Positions 6,172 through 7,256 of a stretch of DNA of 7,256 nucleotides are shown here, in pieces (position 1 is the stretch's first letter; every line of letters begins with the position of its first letter). The position numbers were made by a program, and so were the translations under genes. Where the stretch lies: NCBI GenBank assembly GCA_938022235.1, contig CALIEL010000272.1, positions 1 through 7,256 on the forward strand. Reading direction: 5' to 3'. The notes beneath the pieces are model-generated. The model did no database searches. It was not told where the DNA came from and saw only the letters and a program-made list of their open reading frames with translations. Origin of the DNA: Oribacterium parvum. GTDB lineage: Bacteria > Bacillota > Clostridia > Lachnospirales > Lachnospiraceae.

Positions 6172-7040
6172 TGGCTACAAAGAAGACAACGAAATCCAAC
6201 AAAACATCCCATGTATTGAATTTATTAACTTCAGCTCCTGTAGCGGAGGAAGGGCTTGAGCAGGCCGGAGGAAGTGCACAGGTAAATGCCGGAGGAAATG
6301 CTTCCGGCGGGGCAGGAGTAACGCTTGATCCCAATATGCTTTCCGACTTCCATGAGGCGGCAAAGAAAACCAAAGAGGCTGCAGAGCACTTTGACGGTGC
6401 GGTAAGCAACTTCCAATCTGCTGTGGAAAACTTCGATGTGAAGGAAGAGCAGATGAAGGAAGAACATAAGAAAGAAGCCGAGAAGGCAGAAAAGCAGAAA
6501 GAAGAGCTTCAAAGAGCTTTAGAAGAGGAAAGCAAGGCGGAGAATCAGGAGAAAGAGGAGCCGGCTTCCCTTCCTTCCTACAAGAAGAGTAAGATTACCG
6601 TTATTGATGAATCTTCCGAAAATGATAAAATCACCAATGAAATTCAGTTGAATTTGGAGAAGAAGCTTCTGGCGGAATATGATGAGCCGGAACCCGAGTT
6701 CCACATTGTCAATGTGATGCTGGATATCCTTAAAACCAAGGATGTAAGAGGCCTGATTCAGAAGCACGGAGGCTGTACCTGTGATAAGTGTATCGCCGAT
6801 GTTACCGCCCTTTCTCTCACCCAGCTTCCTGCGAAATATGTGGTGCTGGATAAGGATAAGACCTCTCCCATGATCGGTTTCTATCAGAGCAAGTATCAGT
6901 CCGACATTTTTGTGGCAATGTTAAAGGCGGTACTGGAGGTTAAGATGCATCCTCACCATGATCCGAACAGAGGTAGAGACACTACCAAGTTTGATGCGGA
7001 GGAGAGAAAGAATCTGAAGAACAGTCAGGGGATTGCGTAA
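6171..7040 (+). CDS. ComFB-domain protein with N-terminal basic/coiled-coil extension
   Basis: 289 residues, much longer than a typical stand-alone ComFB. The ComFB domain is at about 176-263 (FHIVNVMLDILK, then C202-T-C204-D-K-C207, ALSLTQLPAKYV, and IFVAMLKAVLEVKMHPHHD). ComFB is a late-competence operon protein of unknown role in Bacillus; family members in cyanobacteria have been reported to bind cyclic di-nucleotides. The N-terminus is Lys/Thr-rich (MATKKTTKSNK), followed by SHVLNLLTSAP, a Gly/Ala/Asn-rich linker at about 31-50, a helical DFHEAAKKTKEAAEHF-like segment, and a highly charged Glu/Lys coiled-coil-like stretch at 89-131. There is no signal peptide or membrane segment, so it is cytoplasmic. 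TAATG overlap with parA implies translational coupling and fixed stoichiometry. A role as the ParA partner is inference from the arrangement. Confidence 0.88.
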   Translation: MATKKTTKSNKTSHVLNLLTSAPVAEEGLEQAGGSAQVNAGGNASGGAGVTLDPNMLSDFHEAAKKTKEAAEHFDGAVSNFQSAVENFDVKEEQMKEEHKKEAEKAEKQKEELQRALEEESKAENQEKEEPASLPSYKKSKITVIDESSENDKITNEIQLNLEKKLLAEYDEPEPEFHIVNVMLDILKTKDVRGLIQKHGGCTCDKCIADVTALSLTQLPAKYVVLDKDKTSPMIGFYQSKYQSDIFVAMLKAVLEVKMHPHHDPNRGRDTTKFDAEERKNLKNSQGIA

Positions 7041-7171
7041 GGATTTCTTTTCCCGGTAGTAGTTTAGAGATAAGCGAAATAAGCGGAGTTATCACATTTT
7101 CCGGTATTTCTTGCTTACTACAAAATCCCGAAATTGATTCAAAAAATTATATAAACAATTTATATTTTTTT

Positions 7172-7205
7172 AAGGGCTTTCCGAAAGGAAAGTCCTTGTT
7201 TTATT
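7172..7205 (+). terminator. Intrinsic terminator after the parA-comFB-domain unit
   Basis: AAGGGCTTTCC at 7172-7182 pairs with GGAAAGTCCTT at 7187-7197 around a GAAA tetraloop, giving an 11-bp stem with one G-U pair. GTTTTATT follows. It lies about 130 nt after the comFB-domain stop and is the clearest terminator in the window. The T-run upstream of the stem is on the wrong side to make it work on the minus strand. Confidence 0.85.
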
Positions 7206-7223
7206 AATGGACTTTAGCCAGTA

Positions 7224-7256
7224 TCGGAGCTGACATTTGAAAAATGTTAGCTCTGA
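7224..7256. repeat. Long hairpin at the window end
   Basis: Bases 7224-7237 pair with 7243-7256 around TGAAA: a 14-bp stem with two G-U pairs, ending exactly at the last base of the window, so it may extend further. It begins 18 nt after the T-tract of the previous terminator. If a T-run follows, it is a second tandem terminator or the 3' side of a neighbouring convergent unit; otherwise it is a structured leader or intergenic repeat. Confidence 0.6.

Overview
The window looks like chromosomal DNA from a motile, Gram-positive anaerobe of the Clostridia, most likely Lachnospiraceae. I infer this from the CheC-CheD-CheV adaptation set, the paired FlhO/FlhP-type rod genes, the strong AGGAG-type ribosome binding sites, a secreted protein with cell-wall-binding-like repeats, and base composition that looks mid-40s %GC by eye. 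Oribacterium or a relative is a guess. All eight well-supported genes are on the + strand and all end in TAA. Coding strands are purine-rich throughout.

Bases 1-151 are a leader whose first part is purine-rich on the minus strand and may hold the 5' end of a divergent gene. It contains a good match to a flagellar sigma-28/SigD promoter (TAAT-N15-GTCGATAT, 82-108). Next come two FlgE/F/G-family rod or hook-basal-body genes (152-922, 941-1732), cheC (1814-2431), cheD (2435-2923) and cheV (3003-3959). Together they form a motility and chemotaxis-adaptation block: rod subunits build the flagellar axle, CheC is a CheY-P phosphatase and CheD partner, CheD is the receptor deamidase, and CheV is a CheW-receiver coupling protein.

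Bases 3960-4211 are non-coding and structured. They hold four diverged units of about 31 bp with an ACTGRACAG core, a short dyad, a possible promoter and a likely intrinsic terminator. A secreted protein of unknown function follows (4212-5318).

The last unit is an orphan ParA-type ATPase (5389-6171, TTG start) that overlaps by one base a 289-residue protein (6171-7040). That protein has a ComFB domain at its C-terminus, a long acidic and probably coiled-coil middle, and a Lys-rich N-terminus. No parB is present. The pair resembles a ParA plus partner cargo-positioning module in which the partner carries a possible cyclic-dinucleotide-binding domain, and I consider it the most interesting part of the window. 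An intrinsic terminator (7172-7205) closes the unit, and a second long hairpin runs to the last base.
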